Below are positions 1-12,143 of a DNA stretch of 64,000 bases, in pieces. The notes below the pieces were generated by a model, which ran no database searches, was not told where the DNA came from, and saw only the letters and a program-made list of their open reading frames with translations. The stretch spans positions 101,071,152 to 101,135,151 of the forward strand of contig NC_057832.1 in the NCBI RefSeq assembly GCF_910594005.1, given 5' to 3'. This DNA comes from Cervus elaphus. Its lineage: Eukaryota; Chordata; Mammalia; Artiodactyla; Cervidae. The first letter of the stretch is position 1. Every line of letters begins with the position of its first letter. Both the position numbers and the translations under genes were made by a program.

Positions 1-1117
1 ATATCCCTCTGGTGGCATGAAAATGCCAGGGACATAACAGGTCTCCAATAAACATTTATTGAACTTAAAAAAATTTGAAAACAAGACCACTGGTAGGCAA
101 TTCAACTAAATCTCCAGACTCTACTGTTCTTAACAGCAGGCTCTTAGAGAGCATGGACCATGCAGTTATAATTAAATTTTGCACAGTAACTTGCACACAA
201 ACTCTAAATATAATTTCATCATTGATGACATATTTCCCACTGAAAATTTTAGCTTCCTATATTATATGAATATTACTAACTTTAAAAGTTAAGCGGAACA
301 TTTAAAAATATGACATCTGGGTCTCAATCTCAACTCTCAATACCAATTCCCTCAACTTCTACTGCAACTACCCAGCCGCCTCCCCCTTCGTGGAGGTATT
401 TCTCACTTATTAATGCTTTGCTGTGAGCGCTGTCTTGACAGTGGCTCTGGAGCTCCCACTGTTACATTATTTGCTGCACTGTTGTCAGGTGACCCGGAGA
501 CATGCAGAGGCTTAGACTATCCTGAATAGCAGGAAGAATAGTGACTCAGAGTCCAGCTATAGCTGCTTTCTTTTTCAAGGTTCTTCTTTCAACTTCTTGA
601 GTATATCTATTAACGCTTTAACTCTCCCAAAGGCATTTCTCAGCCTACAGCCAACTGTTTCCAAGGTCTTTTTCATGACTAAGCCTGTCTTCCAACAGTT
701 TCATGACTCCTACAGGCTGTACCAGCCCACACACACTTCCATTTCCAACCCAGGACTCCAAGCTTCCTTTTCGTTCTTAGTAGACTCTACATAAGAATAT
801 TTTATCAGTGCAGTATCTTTATGTGATAATTAAAATTCAGGGAGAAATCTGGAGCAAGCTGAATACTGATACAATCATTCTATTCGTGATCACTGTTAGA
901 CCTTGTCTCATTTCACCAAATAGTTCAAAACCATTGGCATTGTTTTTTGATCAACAACCTATAATTTAATGAGAAGCTATACACTTTCAACATGTCATTC
1001 TTGTTTTTCCTAAGTATCACTATAAAACAACACTGCTAAAATCAAGATAGATCCCAACATGCTTAAAAACACACATTAATATGACCCAGTACATGTATGG
1101 CCATCATCAGTAACATG
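1..1117. other. AT-rich non-coding DNA, nothing recognised
   Basis: I see no gene, splice-bounded open segment or confident repeat here. The open frames are short, low in complexity and lack any family signature. A C-rich patch around 360-400 is not a CpG island. Confidence 0.6.
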
Positions 1118-1254
1118 AGGGGATGATGAATTAACATATACTAAGCACTTACTATGTACAGGCATTTTATCCTCCTCATCATATGCAATCCTTATCATAG
1201 TCTTGTATGATAGGTACATATCACCAGACTTTAACCCCCTCCCCACCCCAGTGA
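1118..1254 (-). repeat. MIR SINE relic, antisense
   Basis: The stretch reads as the reverse complement of the MIR 3' half: 'taagcacttactatgta', then a segment recalling the 'atcctcacaa' block and a 'gataggtaca' block. It is diverged and is cut by the ruminant SINE that follows. Confidence 0.5.
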
Positions 1255-1568
1255 GTGAAACTGAAAGTTGCTCAGTCGTGTCTGACTCTTTGTGACCTCA
1301 TGGACTATACAGTCCATGGAATTCTCCAGGCCAGAATACTGGAAGTGGGTAGCCTTTCCCTTCTCCAGGGGATCTTCCCAACCCTGGGATTGAACCCAGG
1401 TCTCCCGCATTGCAGGCAGATTCTTTACCAACTGAGCCACAAGGGAAGCCTAAGAATACTGCAGTGGGTAGCCTATCCCTTCTCCAGCGTATCTTCCTGA
1501 ACCAGGAATCGAACTAGGGTCTCCTGCGTTGCAGGTGGATTCTTTACCTACTGAGCTATCAGGGAAGG
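1255..1568 (-). mobile_element. Bov-A/Bov-tA SINE, two units, antisense
   Basis: In plus orientation it starts with the reverse complement of the SINE 3' end (gttgctcagtcgtgtctgac) and ends with the reverse complement of the tRNA-Glu-derived head (gagccacaagggaagcc). A second partial unit follows at once (about 1,451-1,568), with the same 'gggtctcctgc' and 'ctatcaggga' blocks. Overlapping open frames on both strands are SINE sequence, not genes. Confidence 0.9.
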
Positions 1569-3411
1569 CCAGAGGGCTTCCTAAAGCCCAGTGTCACATC
1601 TCCTTAGGTGCCAGCTACTCGTGATTCAACCTTAAGGAGTGCTTGGTCAATCTTTACCAAAATGAGCAGCTAATAATTAAAACTGTTATATCTGGTAAAC
1701 ATGTAAAAGTCAACTTACACCTGTAGGACAGGCTTAAGTGTTTAAAAGCTTTTTCAGTTGATTTACCCTAGCAGGTCCAAGGGATACAAATATTCTTTAA
1801 AGAAATTGCACTATGATGACTAAAGTTTTTCATGGAAAAGATGAATAGCTTGTTATATTTGGCCTTTACTTATTTCTCTACATGGAAACTGTCTCTTAAA
1901 TTATTCTGTTATGAAAACTTATACCAATGAGCATAAGCTCCTTGGCGGAAAAAAAAAAGATTTCAAGGTTGTCCTTGACTCTTTAGTGAACTAGACTTCT
2001 GAGCTGGACAAGTCCAGCTCTTGAAATTCCTTGAAAAATGCTACTTCCATCGTTTAAAGCTTAAAAGCTTCACATTAATCTACAAAATAAACTATCTCCT
2101 CTGAAAGCACTGTCACAGAACTTGAGGCTGAACAGAATAAAATCAGCACCAACACAAAAGCCCCACTGACAACACTGAATATTTAGAGAAACAAACCACC
2201 GCATGGTGCTCTTGACCACCACGGTTTCCGAAGCCCCTTCCCCAGGGGCATTTTCACAGCAGAGGAGCTGGATGCCTGGCTCCCAGAGCCCCCGCCCCAC
2301 CCCTGCAGTGCACGCACCTCCCAGGCCAGGTTCCCGCGGCCTCCTCGGACTCTGGGGAGCCCAGTCCACGTGAGCTGCACTCCTGGGTCTTTTACATAAC
2401 TGTGGTTGAAGATATTTTTCACAAGGTTCTTTAAACAAAGATTCACGTGATAAATTTCTGCTCAAGTTTAGTTCCAGGAAATGTTTGGTTTCTGCAGCTG
2501 TTTATATGCTTCCGGTTGTCAGGACATGAAAACGATATAATTCTGTTTCTTTTTCTTACTTGAACAACTAGAAAATGTGAAATCAAAGATATTGCCCAAA
2601 TCTCTCAGCACTGACAGATGGGAATACTTAATCCTTCAACTTCTTTTAGTTGAGATTGGTTTTACTTTTTTATAAAGTTACTTTACCTTTTTGGCCTGAA
2701 ATGTATAAGTTGCTTTAAGTGTCTGCAGAAGCAAGGAAAGTTGCTAAATGTAAAACATAAAAGACATATATAATGTTTGACATGCTTATACATCCCAGAA
2801 TAAAATTTAAAAACAGAGAAAATACACTGAGAAGGCACAAACGCTCAGAATTAAACTCTGTTATATAAAAGATACAGAAGACCCCACAGAGAAACAAAAC
2901 AGCACTCTACCCTCTGTTTAAACCTGGTTAACCTGTTTGAATACTCAAATAGGTTCTTGGTTGAACCTCCCTAGCAATACCAAAAAGTCTGAAATTTTGA
3001 CAAAGCATTTTAGTAAGAGAGCTCTCAAACATTATTTTGAAAAATAAAACCATTTTAGAAAAGTGAATTAAACTAGGTTTACGACAGGTGTATGTCTGAA
3101 GTCATTTCATTTGTACAATAGTCCAGATTACAGGTGTGTTTTCTGTAACCATAATCGGCCAAGAACTGTTTCTAGTTCCTTCACTTCTTTTCAGTACTGA
3201 GGTTCAGTAATAAGTCAATAAAGTAACAAGTGATAAAAGTATCCATCTAAATCTTGAAGGTATTTATTTATTATAATTTTTATATTCTTTTCTCAAAGCA
3301 TTTACAACCTATAAAAAGGCAGACATTACAGCAAAATTATATCTTACAAATATGAAAATTCAAACAAGAGAAAAAAGGATGAAATTCTGTAGGCCACAAG
3401 TTTGGACTTAC
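1569..3411. other. Non-coding DNA with a short GC-rich patch
   Basis: No gene is recognised. Bases about 2,200-2,400 are clearly GC-richer than their surroundings and contain a CACGTG E-box near 2,368. That patch gives two overlapping minus-strand open frames (87 and 131 codons), which look like composition artefacts. The rest is AT-rich and featureless. Confidence 0.5.
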
Positions 3412-3653
3412 ACTGTCTGATTGATACAGCAAAAAGAGAGCACCAGTCAATTGTAAGATGTACACTAGCCATGATGCAATGATATGTATCAGGAGAAACA
3501 GAATTTGCCCTGGTATGCAAATCTGATAAATATTTCTCTAGCAGATCAGTATACAATAATACACTGCGGTCTTTAATACTATCCCTGACAGGCTCATCCA
3601 GCAGTTTCTTAAAGCATACAACATACAGTAAAAACATAAAGCTCTTAAATAAT
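3412..3653 (-). other. Possible coding exon, unassigned
   Basis: This is the most protein-like open frame in the left half. On the minus strand a pyrimidine-rich tract ends in CAG at 3,654-3,656. The frame then stays open through residues such as KLLDEPVRDSIKDR and MASVHLTIDWCSLF to a GTAAGT donor at 3,406-3,411. A second acceptor (tttaag) would start the exon at 3,607. The residue mix is balanced, with W, C, H and D spread along it, unlike repeat translations nearby. I do not recognise the protein. It could be an internal exon of the minus-strand gene whose CpG promoter lies at 46 kb, a processed pseudogene piece, or chance. Confidence 0.3.
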
Positions 3654-3689
3654 CTGGATGAATAAAAAAGACAGAAAACCTAGAGAGTC

Positions 3690-3905
3690 TAATATAACTT
3701 TCTGTGATGATATTCTAGATATTCTAAATCTATACTGTCCAGGTACAGTAGCTACTAGCCACATGTGAACACTTGAAATGAGGCTAGTACAACCAAGAAA
3801 CTGAATTTTTAATTACTTTTAATTTTAAATTTAAAAAAATTATTTTTTATTTTAATTACTGTATTATAAGGCAAATACCTACCCACTGGACCATACAGGT
3901 CTAAA
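3690..3905. repeat. Non-autonomous hAT DNA-transposon relic
   Basis: The blocks 'tactgtccaggtacagtagc', 'tagccacatgtg', 'cacttgaaatgaggctagt' and a T/A-rich 'aattttaaattt' core match the common mammalian element whose ends read 'cagtgctgtccaatag'. Another copy is at 41,010-41,215. The subfamily is not certain. Confidence 0.55.
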
Positions 3906-4984
3906 ACATTAGTTATCAAACTTGTTTTAGTAGCAAAATCATTTTTGAGTTGGCAAACATACACCAAATCTAATATATTAAAAATGTAAATGGTATATTA
4001 AATATAAGTTCAAATTTATAATATTAATAGAGTCAATGTGAATATGAGTTTTCCAGTGGGTAAAAACTAGAAATTGAAGGTTATAAGTGAGAGTTATAAA
4101 ATCAGTCTCAGTAAACATTTATTTCTGTATTTTGCTTGGATGCACTGTGCACTATGAGGGACTTACAGCTACACATTCTGAGGCACCCAATTACCAAAAG
4201 CCACATATAGCAGCCAGCTACTCAGAAAGCATAAGAAGAAAACACAGCATGCCGGCAGGGCAGCTTCAGGTGTTTCTCTTCATGGGAAGAGTCCTCCAGA
4301 AGTTCACATGGCCAAACAAGAAGCTATTCTCTTGGGTATTCAGATGACAGCTCAGATGCAAGGAAATGAGAATCACAGGGTCACAATGACTTAGAAGCCT
4401 TCTGTCTCAAACAGAAGCCAATACCTCAAAAATGATCCTAGCCACAGCCTCCAGGTCCCCACGAATTTCATACCCATCGCTGAAAAGTGCCCCTCCCATG
4501 GAAGCTCAAAGTTATTGCTTCTAACCAAGAATTCAGAGTTCACATACAGTTCCTCCCAGACCAAATACATTCACCAAATAAAGGCCATTTTCAGCATTGG
4601 CAATGTTTTCTAGTAACATGGTTAAGTTTTCATTTTTATCATAATTCAGAGGAACTGAATAAAAGTTCATCCAGGGTTACTTTTGTCCTGAGAGAACGAG
4701 AATGGTTTTGTTAATTCTTTACCCACCTTCATGATTAAAAAAATAATAATCCTAGCATATCAAGAATAAAAAGGAACTTCCTTAGCTTCTTTCAGAAACC
4801 TGTAACAAAATCACATTAATGATAAAATAATGTAAGTATTTCCTTTAAAAGCCAGGAAATTAGACCAAGAGGACTATAACCATAACTTTTGTTCAAGGCA
4901 CAGTGGTCCTAATCAATGTAACAGAAGAAATCAAAATGAGATATAAAATTTTAAATGAAATGATAAAATTTCTCTAAGTGATAA
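3906..4984. other. Non-coding DNA, nothing recognised
   Basis: AT-rich sequence without repeats I can name. Two short plus-strand open frames (4,087-4,347 and 4,487-4,714) have no signature and no supporting splice sites. Confidence 0.5.
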
Positions 4985-7644
4985 CTATTTATACAGGAAC
5001 TTACGAAGACAAGATATTAAAAGTTATACAACAACAAAACCATTAATGTTGCTAGATATAAGGTTAATATACAAAAACTAATATAATTCCTACAAGTCAG
5101 AGAACATAACTTGGTAATTTAACTGGGAAAAGCTACCATTTAAAATGTCAACTTAAAAAAAAACCTGAGTTCATATAGTGAACAGACTTGTAGCAGCTGT
5201 CTGAGGTATTGGGTGGGGGGAGTAAAATGAGGACGGGGGTTTCAGGGTACAAATTTCCAGGTATCAAATAAGTAAGTCATGGGGACATAACATACAGCAT
5301 GGTGACTAGAGATACTAATACTGTACTGCATATTTGAAAGTAACGAAGAGAATGGATCTTGAAAGTTCTCATCATAAACAAAACAATTGTGTCATTAGAT
5401 ATGGCAACAGATGTCACCTGAACTTACTGTGGTGGTCAATTTGTAATACATACAACAATAAGAATGATTACATTGTACAAGTGAAACAAATATAATATTA
5501 TGCAACTATACTTCAATATGAAAGGAACAAGGAAAGGGAAGGAGGGGAAAGAAGAGAAAGAAAGAGAAAAAGAAAGAAGGCAACTAAAAGATACAAGCTT
5601 TCTAATAATAAATTTCCAGTAATGAAACTAACAAGAAGGTTATCAGGCACAAAGGAGGAAATCAGAGTTGAGTAAATAAAAAAATATACCATGTTTATAG
5701 ACAAAGACCTAATTAATATTATTAAATTGAGTGGAACTTCACTATGATTCTAATAAAACTCTCTACAAGATCTTTCATGGATAAGTTGGTCCTAAAATTC
5801 TTAAGAAAAATAGAGCTAAGAATAAATAACCTTGCCAAACTTGAAGGAGAACACAGGCAGCATGCCCTCCAGAATGTTAGGTTTTATATTGAACCATGGT
5901 AAGTTACACAGGACAGATAAATGAAAATCACAGAACACCTACAGAAAAACATGTGTGTTTGGAAATTTGACGTTTAATAGTGATGGTGCTGCAAATCAGG
6001 GGGGGAAGGGATGAACTATCAAACAGTGGTGCTAAGACATAAGCCATCTACAAGGAAGTAAAATTAAACCCATGTTTCACACCACACAAAAACATCGCCA
6101 GGCAAACGAAAGAGATAAATGTGAAAAAAATTTAAAACCTTTTAGAAAAAAATCCTTGCTGTAATGAGGGCTTTTAAAAATGAGATACAAAAAGCAGAAA
6201 TAGAAGTAAAAGACCACATATTACTATGTCAAATTTTTTTAAACATTCTAAGCAATAAAAGATTCAAACTTTAAAATGAATGAAAAAAAATCAAGCCATG
6301 GACTAAGAAAAGATAGCTTAATAACCAACAAAGTGCTAATTTACAGAATACATGAAAAACTCCTAAAAAATCAAAAAGTAAACATAAACAACTGAATTGA
6401 TAAAATAGAGAACAATTGTGGGTAGCCAATTAGAAGGAAATCTGAGTGAAAAATAAACACAAAATGTCCACACTTAGTACAAAGAAAATTAACACTACAT
6501 TGAGATATAATTTTATATCAAGCTGGCAAAATATCACATAGTAATAAAAAATTTTAACAGATTCAGCCACTTTGGAGAGCAATTTGGCAATATTTAATAA
6601 AGGTGGTGAAGCTTGTATCTGTGACCAAGCAATTCCACTCCTGAGTATGTATACTAGAGAAACTGGCACATGTCCTTAAGGAGGTGGTGTATCTAAGAGT
6701 ATTTGTTAGCACTCTTTGTAACAGCGAAAAATTGGAAACAACCCAAACACGAATTAACAGGAGAATGGATAAACATACAGTGATACAGTCTTATAATGAA
6801 ATACTACATATATTTAAAAGGATTAAGGACAGCTATAAATACCAAAGCTAAATAAATCTTACCAAAAAAATGAAAAACAATGTTCGCTTCTGCACAACCA
6901 GAGATATAATCAATAGACTGAAAAGGCAATCCACAGAAAAAGAGAAAACATTTGCATATATACATCTGACAAGTGGTTAATATCCCAACTCTATAAATAT
7001 CTTCTACAACTCAAGAGCAAAAAACTCAAGAAACCTTCTATTTAAACAGATTTTTCCTTAAAGAAGACATATAAACAACCAATGGGTACATGAAAAGATG
7101 TTCAACACTACTATCATGACGGAAATGTAAATCAAAATCACAATGAGTTTATCACCTCACGCCTGTTAGGATGGCCATTATTTAAAAAAAAAAAAAAAAA
7201 CAAACAGAAATAACAAGTGCTGGTAAGTATGTGTATAAACTGGAATCCTTGTGCGCAGTCACCGGGAATGTAAAATGGTATGGTTGCTATGAAAAACAGT
7301 AATGGCTGCTCCTTAAAAAATTAAAAACAGAACTACCGAATGATTCCACAATTCCACCTGTGGATCTTTATCCAAAAGAATTCAGAGTGGGATCTCACAG
7401 GGATATCGATACTCCCATGTTCACTGCCACATTAGTCACAACAGCCAAGAGGCAGAAACAACCTACATGTCCATCAGTGGGTGAATGAATGAAGAAAACG
7501 GGCTGTAAACACACGATGGAATATTCTTCAGCCATAAAAAGAGGGAAGTCCTGTCACATGTGTCATGGATGAACCTCGAGGACATTACGCTAAGGGAAAT
7601 AAGCCAAATACAGAAAAACAAACAGTGCATGATTCCACTTATAT
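4985..7644 (+). mobile_element. L1-type LINE relics, sense
   Basis: Stretches resemble the 3' part of L1 ORF2: for example 'aaaaatagagctaagaat' near 5,805, 'ttcaacactactatcatga' near 7,100 and 'cacctcacgcctgttagg' near 7,150. An L1 3' end motif is near 5,290-5,510 (ttgaaagttctcatcat). The frame is broken many times, so no functional protein remains. More than one insertion is probably joined here. A purine-rich tract (GGAA/GAAA) lies at 5,521-5,580. The copy is interrupted by a SINE at 7,657 and resumes at 7,945. Confidence 0.7.
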
Positions 7645-7656
7645 AATAAGGTAGCT

Positions 7657-7932
7657 GCTGCTGCTGCTGCTAAGTCACTTCAGTTGTGTCTGACTCTGTG
7701 CGACCCCAAAGACGGCAGCCCACCAGGCTCCCCTGTCCCTGGGATTCTCCAGGCAAGAACACTGGAGTGGGTTGCCATTTCCTCCTCCAAGGCATGAAAG
7801 TGAAAAGTGAAAGTGAAGTCACTCAGTCATGTCCGACTGGTAGTGACCCCATGGACTGCAGCCCACCAGGCTCCTCCATCCATGGGATTTTCCAGGCAAG
7901 AGTACTGGAGTGGCTTGCCATCGCCTTCTCTG
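7657..7932 (-). mobile_element. Bov-A2 SINE with 12-base target duplication
   Basis: A dimeric element: two Bov-A units joined by the 'gaaagtgaaaagtgaaagtg' linker, in antisense, with the usual GCT-repeat start. It is flanked by perfect copies of aataaggtagct at 7,645-7,656 and 7,933-7,944, so both borders are exact. It sits inside an older L1 and is younger than it. Confidence 0.95.
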
Positions 7933-7944
7933 AATAAGGTAGCT

Positions 7945-8180
7945 AAAGTAGTCAAATTCATAGAAGTAGGAAGTAGAACAGTGGCTGCCACAGACTGGCG
8001 GGGAGCGGGAAATGGACGTGCTGTTCAGTGGGTGCAGAGGTTCAGTCATGCGAGATAAAGAAGTTCTAGAGCTCTGCTGCCCAGCACTGTGTGTAGTTAA
8101 TAATAATGGACCACAAACTTAAAATTTTAAGATGGAAGATCTCATGTGTTGTTCAGCACAACTAAAAAAAAAATGTTTGA
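7945..8180 (+). mobile_element. L1 3' continuation after the SINE
   Basis: This resumes the L1 interrupted at 7,644: 'gtggctgccacagactgg', an L1 3' end phrase, then 'gtagttaataataatgg' and an A-run at 8,164-8,173 that probably marks the tail. Confidence 0.6.
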
Positions 8181-8199
8181 AATCATACAAATAATACTA

Positions 8200-8229
8200 T
8201 GTGTGTATGTGTGTGTGTGTGTGTGTGTA
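8200..8229 (+). repeat. (TG)n microsatellite
   Basis: Alternating TG with one TA interruption, directly at the 3'-derived end of the antisense SINE that follows. Confidence 0.9.
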
Positions 8230-8421
8230 TGCATGCTCAGTCACATCAGTCGTGTCTGACTCTTTGTGACCATATGGACTGTCCTCTGCCCGTGGGATTC
8301 TCCAAGCAAGAATACTGGAGTAGGTTGCTATGCCTTCCTCTAGGGCATCATCCCAACCCAAGGATTGAACCCGCATCTCCTGAGTCTCCTGCATTACAGG
8401 CAGAACCACCTGGGAAACTCC
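8230..8421 (-). mobile_element. Bov-tA SINE, antisense
   Basis: Full unit from 'gctcagtcacatcagtcgtg' to the reverse complement of the tRNA-derived head (accacctgggaaactcc). Point changes suggest an older copy. ATGT/ATAT-rich simple sequence follows to about 8,455. Confidence 0.9.
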
Positions 8422-8984
8422 ATACATATGTATGTATGAATATATATGTATACGGCTGTATACAAAGGCAGTAAGAGCATAAAATATGTGTTAAACACTA
8501 AATTCAAGACAGAGGTTTCAAACTAGTAAGGAGGAAGAAAGGAGAACGGGGCGAAAAATGCTAAACAGGAAGTTTCTATTTTCTCTGTGATATTTTATTA
8601 CTTTAAAAAAAATTTTTTTAACTGATAATATTTAAATAAATATTTTAAAACTTATAGTATTTGATCATTTATTTTTACTTTCAATTTGGTTTTTTGGTAT
8701 GTTTGAAATATATTATTACAGAAACAAATATTTTGGAACCTAGTAAATACTAAGAACATTTTCTTCCTTTTTAAGAAATGGGTATACCTCATCTTCTCTA
8801 ATAACAAAAGATTCCATGGGGGGAGGATGGGCCTGAAATTATATCAAAATTGAGGTTGTATGTGTGTTCACTCTTCTCAGAAGAAAAGCCACAGATTTCA
8901 TCAAAGGGGTCTGTGACTCAAAATATTGAGAACCATGAACATAACTGCTGATACTTGCCATTTTTCAGCAGGCAACAATAAAAC

Positions 8985-9660
8985 AGAACCCCTGGGTACT
9001 TACCTGAAAAAAATGAAAATGCGAACTTAGAACATGAACATTCCTGTGTTCACTGCAGCATTATTTACAACAGCCAAGACATGAAAACAACCTTATACAA
9101 TGACAAATAAATAGAGAAAATGTAGTATATATACACACAATGTAATATTATATTATTCAGTCATAAAAAAGAATGACATTTTGCCATTTCTGACAACATG
9201 GATGGACCTCAAGGGCACTGTGACCAGTGAAATAAGTGAAGTGAGACAGCGTAAAACAAATACTGTATGACTGCACTTACATGCAGAATCTAAAAAAGAA
9301 AACAACAACAAAACACCAAGCTCATAGTACAGAGAAAAGATTGGTGGCTGCCAGAGGTTGGGGGTAGACGGGTGGGCAACATGAATAAAGGAAGTCAAAA
9401 GGTACAAACCTTCCAGTTATGAAAGCCCTGGGGATGGAATGGATAGCAGACAACCATAGTTAACAACACCGTATTGCACGTCTGAAAATTGCTAACAGAG
9501 TTGATCTTAAAAGTTCTCATCACAAGAAAAAAAATCTGTAAATACATATGTTGACAGACATTATCTAATCATGTGATCACTTCCCAATATATACAAATAT
9601 TGAATCATTATGTTGTACACCTGAAATTAGTATCTGTCGACTATACCTCAAAAAAAAAAG
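8985..9660 (+). mobile_element. L1 3' end, sense, with poly-A
   Basis: Contains the L1 phrases 'gcattatttacaacagccaa', 'acaacatggatggacctc', 'gattggtggctgccagagg' and 'atgttgtacacctgaaatta', and ends in an A-rich tail at 9,649-9,658. It is 5'-truncated and has no intact frame. Confidence 0.8.
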
Positions 9661-12025
9661 AACCAAATCTGAATTTGAATCCAGCAATATGTTTCTAACC
9701 TTTTTCTTCGTTCTGATTTTCTGTTTATATGCTCTTTTACTTTATGTATGTTTGCTGCAGAGTTGCTTCAAACTCTCTCTGAAAAAGAGGGCTAGCTTTC
9801 AATTGGAAAAAAAAAAAAACCCTTTAAGAAGTCCCACCAAATGCATGTAAAAAAATACAAAATAGAAGAATCATTTGGAACAAACATAAACACTGACACA
9901 GCAGCCTTGGATCAGGTGTCAAGACAAACGGTTCCATTTACTGACTTTAGCAGGAAGGCTTCACAGAGGGCAGGCTGTGTCCGGGATCTCACCTTCTTTT
10001 TGACCACAAAAAATCAAATATGATTAAGGAATATGACAGTCACAGGAACAGGTCAGAAACTGGGGGTGGGAAGTATATTGTTGAAAAAAACTTCCCCCAG
10101 ATGATTCCTACCTTTTCCTACATCCTACCACTAAAGCTCCCACAGCCCACTACAGTTGAGATCACTGAGTTGAATTTATTCTTTTAAATTATTCAATGTT
10201 TGACAAGTAAGTTTATTGAGCACTTACTCTACCACTGTCAGGGAGTCTTTTTGTACTTCTGTATAGTTAGAGCTTTCTGAGAAAATTTACTGAGACCTTG
10301 GTTAAAGGACAAGCCTTAAAACTTAAAAAAAAAAAAAAAGACTGAAGAGATAGTAAAAGATTGGTCTCCCCTGACGTATGTGTTTACATTTCAGAAGGAT
10401 GATGAAACTGGGGTCATGGAGAAATTCCAGAGTTACAGACTCAGAGTCTCTTGTCTTAGGTTACTGACGTCAGTAATAATCTGTCTTGGCCTCAGAAACC
10501 CATGTCTACTTTCAAGATAACATGAACAAATATAGATACTAAAAACTTATCAGTCACCAGGCTAGTTCCTAAGGACATAACCATGAATAAGAGTAAGTTC
10601 GGAGCACGTGGTCAACCATGGTACCAACAATGCTCCATCACCACATGAAACAGCAAGTTCATGACAGGAGATGTACGAGGAGCTCTGAGAGATCGGAGAA
10701 TCTAAACCGAGACTGGAAGGGGGAGAGTCAGCCTCTGTCTACAAGTAAGGGAAAATCCCCAGAGAGCCAAGCTTCATTATCCTCAAACAAGAAATCTCCA
10801 AAATGGGTGGCTCAGTCTTGCCAACCAGGGTGAAAGTCCCACAAGCTTTTCTACTCTACCATCCTTGGTGTGGCAACTGGTGCTTGGACTAGCTTCTTTT
10901 GCGCTCTACCCACAGGAGGCAGAACTGCCTTGCAACCCTTTCTCCTCAGGGAAGAAACCTTTCTCTAGACAATGCCCCATTCTGTCTCAGGGGCCAGAAC
11001 TGGGTCACATGCTCCTGGCTCAAACCAATCAACTGGCAAGGATGGAAGTTTCACGAGGCTGGAGGCTGAGGCCTCAGCCCACCTGCCCCCAAAGCACATG
11101 CAGACAAGAATGCTCTGTTAGAAAAGAAAATTGGGATTCTGTTGGAAAAGGTGTGGTGAAAGGTCACGGGGAAAGCCGCCAGTAGGATGAGCTACAGTCA
11201 TTAAGGTTAATGTTTCCCTTTTGAGAATATTGTATTTAGCATTAACGGAAATGCAAAGAAATAAAAGACCACCTTATCCCTAGCCAACAGCACACATGTT
11301 ATTTAAATTTTTTTATTTTAATAAAGAAAAGCTAAAAATAAGTGAAATTAATATAGTGTGAATAAAGTGCCACAAAGGCTGGGAGACTACAGGAGTAACA
11401 GAGATTAGAATTTGAAATACCAGAGGGAGTTCTGAAAGAAGAGAATTATGAAATGATGGAGAGGGTGATACTGTTTAAAGGCACAAGGGTAAAACTTTAG
11501 GGGTGACTAGGTATGTCCAGCTATAAGAGAGCCGCTATGGAGAATACTGAAAAAATGCACACCAAATGCAAAGCCCACGAGAGCAGAGCCCCCGAGTGTC
11601 TGTCCGACTGTATAAAGGCAGTCAGGACATATCTGTTGAATGAGTGAATGAACAAACAGACTTGGATTTGAAACACTATTTGAAACTACCAAAGGTTCCT
11701 AGTCAGAGGACACATGTGATTGAAACTGTTTCTGATAAAAACTCTAGTTTTCAATAAATAGAATGGACTGGGGAAAAAAGGTATGGTCAATTAGGAAGCT
11801 ACTGAAATCCTCCAAGACAAAGGTGGGCAAGGCCTGGATCCAGACTAAAAACCAGAATGACAATTTTAAAAAGTACATTCGTAAGAATACACACTTTGCT
11901 TATTTTATTTACAATGTCACAAGCATATAAAAAAGTAGCGTTGCATATTTTCAACTCATTTATTCCTGCATGATGAAAACTAGGATGACTATCTTGTTTA
12001 TCTAAGCCTCAACTGGGCTTTTTAC
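9661..12025. other. Non-coding DNA with L2 scraps
   Basis: No gene is recognised. Short L2-like pieces are at about 10,200-10,245 (tttattgagcacttactct) and 11,560-11,665 (tatctgttgaatgagtgaat). The frames at 10,618-10,833 and 10,865-11,185 show no domain and no splice context. A palindromic CRE at 10,461 is listed separately. Confidence 0.5.
10461..10476. promoter_or_regulatory. Palindromic CRE-type site
   Basis: A perfect 16-base palindrome, ttactgacgtcagtaa, centred on the full CREB/ATF octamer TGACGTCA. It is isolated in AT-rich DNA far from the CpG island, so it would be a distal element if used at all. Confidence 0.4.
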
Positions 12026-12143
12026 CCTACGTTTCTTTTTCAGCTCCAACAGGAATGAAGCATAACCTGAGTCCTTCAGAATCATGGTCTCTGTGGCCTC
12101 CTAGTGCTGGCCATCGAGAATGACAGTTTCTGCACCAAATTTT
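12026..12143 (-). other. Possible minus-strand exon with a start codon
   Basis: On the minus strand the tract 'cttgttttcacag' is a strong acceptor ending at 12,144. The segment runs to a weaker donor (AGG|GTAAAA) at 12,026. One frame has ATG preceded by GAGACC and then reads MILKDSGYASFLLELKKKRR to the donor. The same frame has a stop upstream, as expected for a first coding exon. I do not recognise the peptide, and 20 codons is too short to exclude chance. Confidence 0.22.

Noticed and set aside
2070..2465. Two overlapping minus-strand frames in the GC-rich patch
   Set aside because: They use different frames of the same short GC patch and share no splice borders, so neither is supported.
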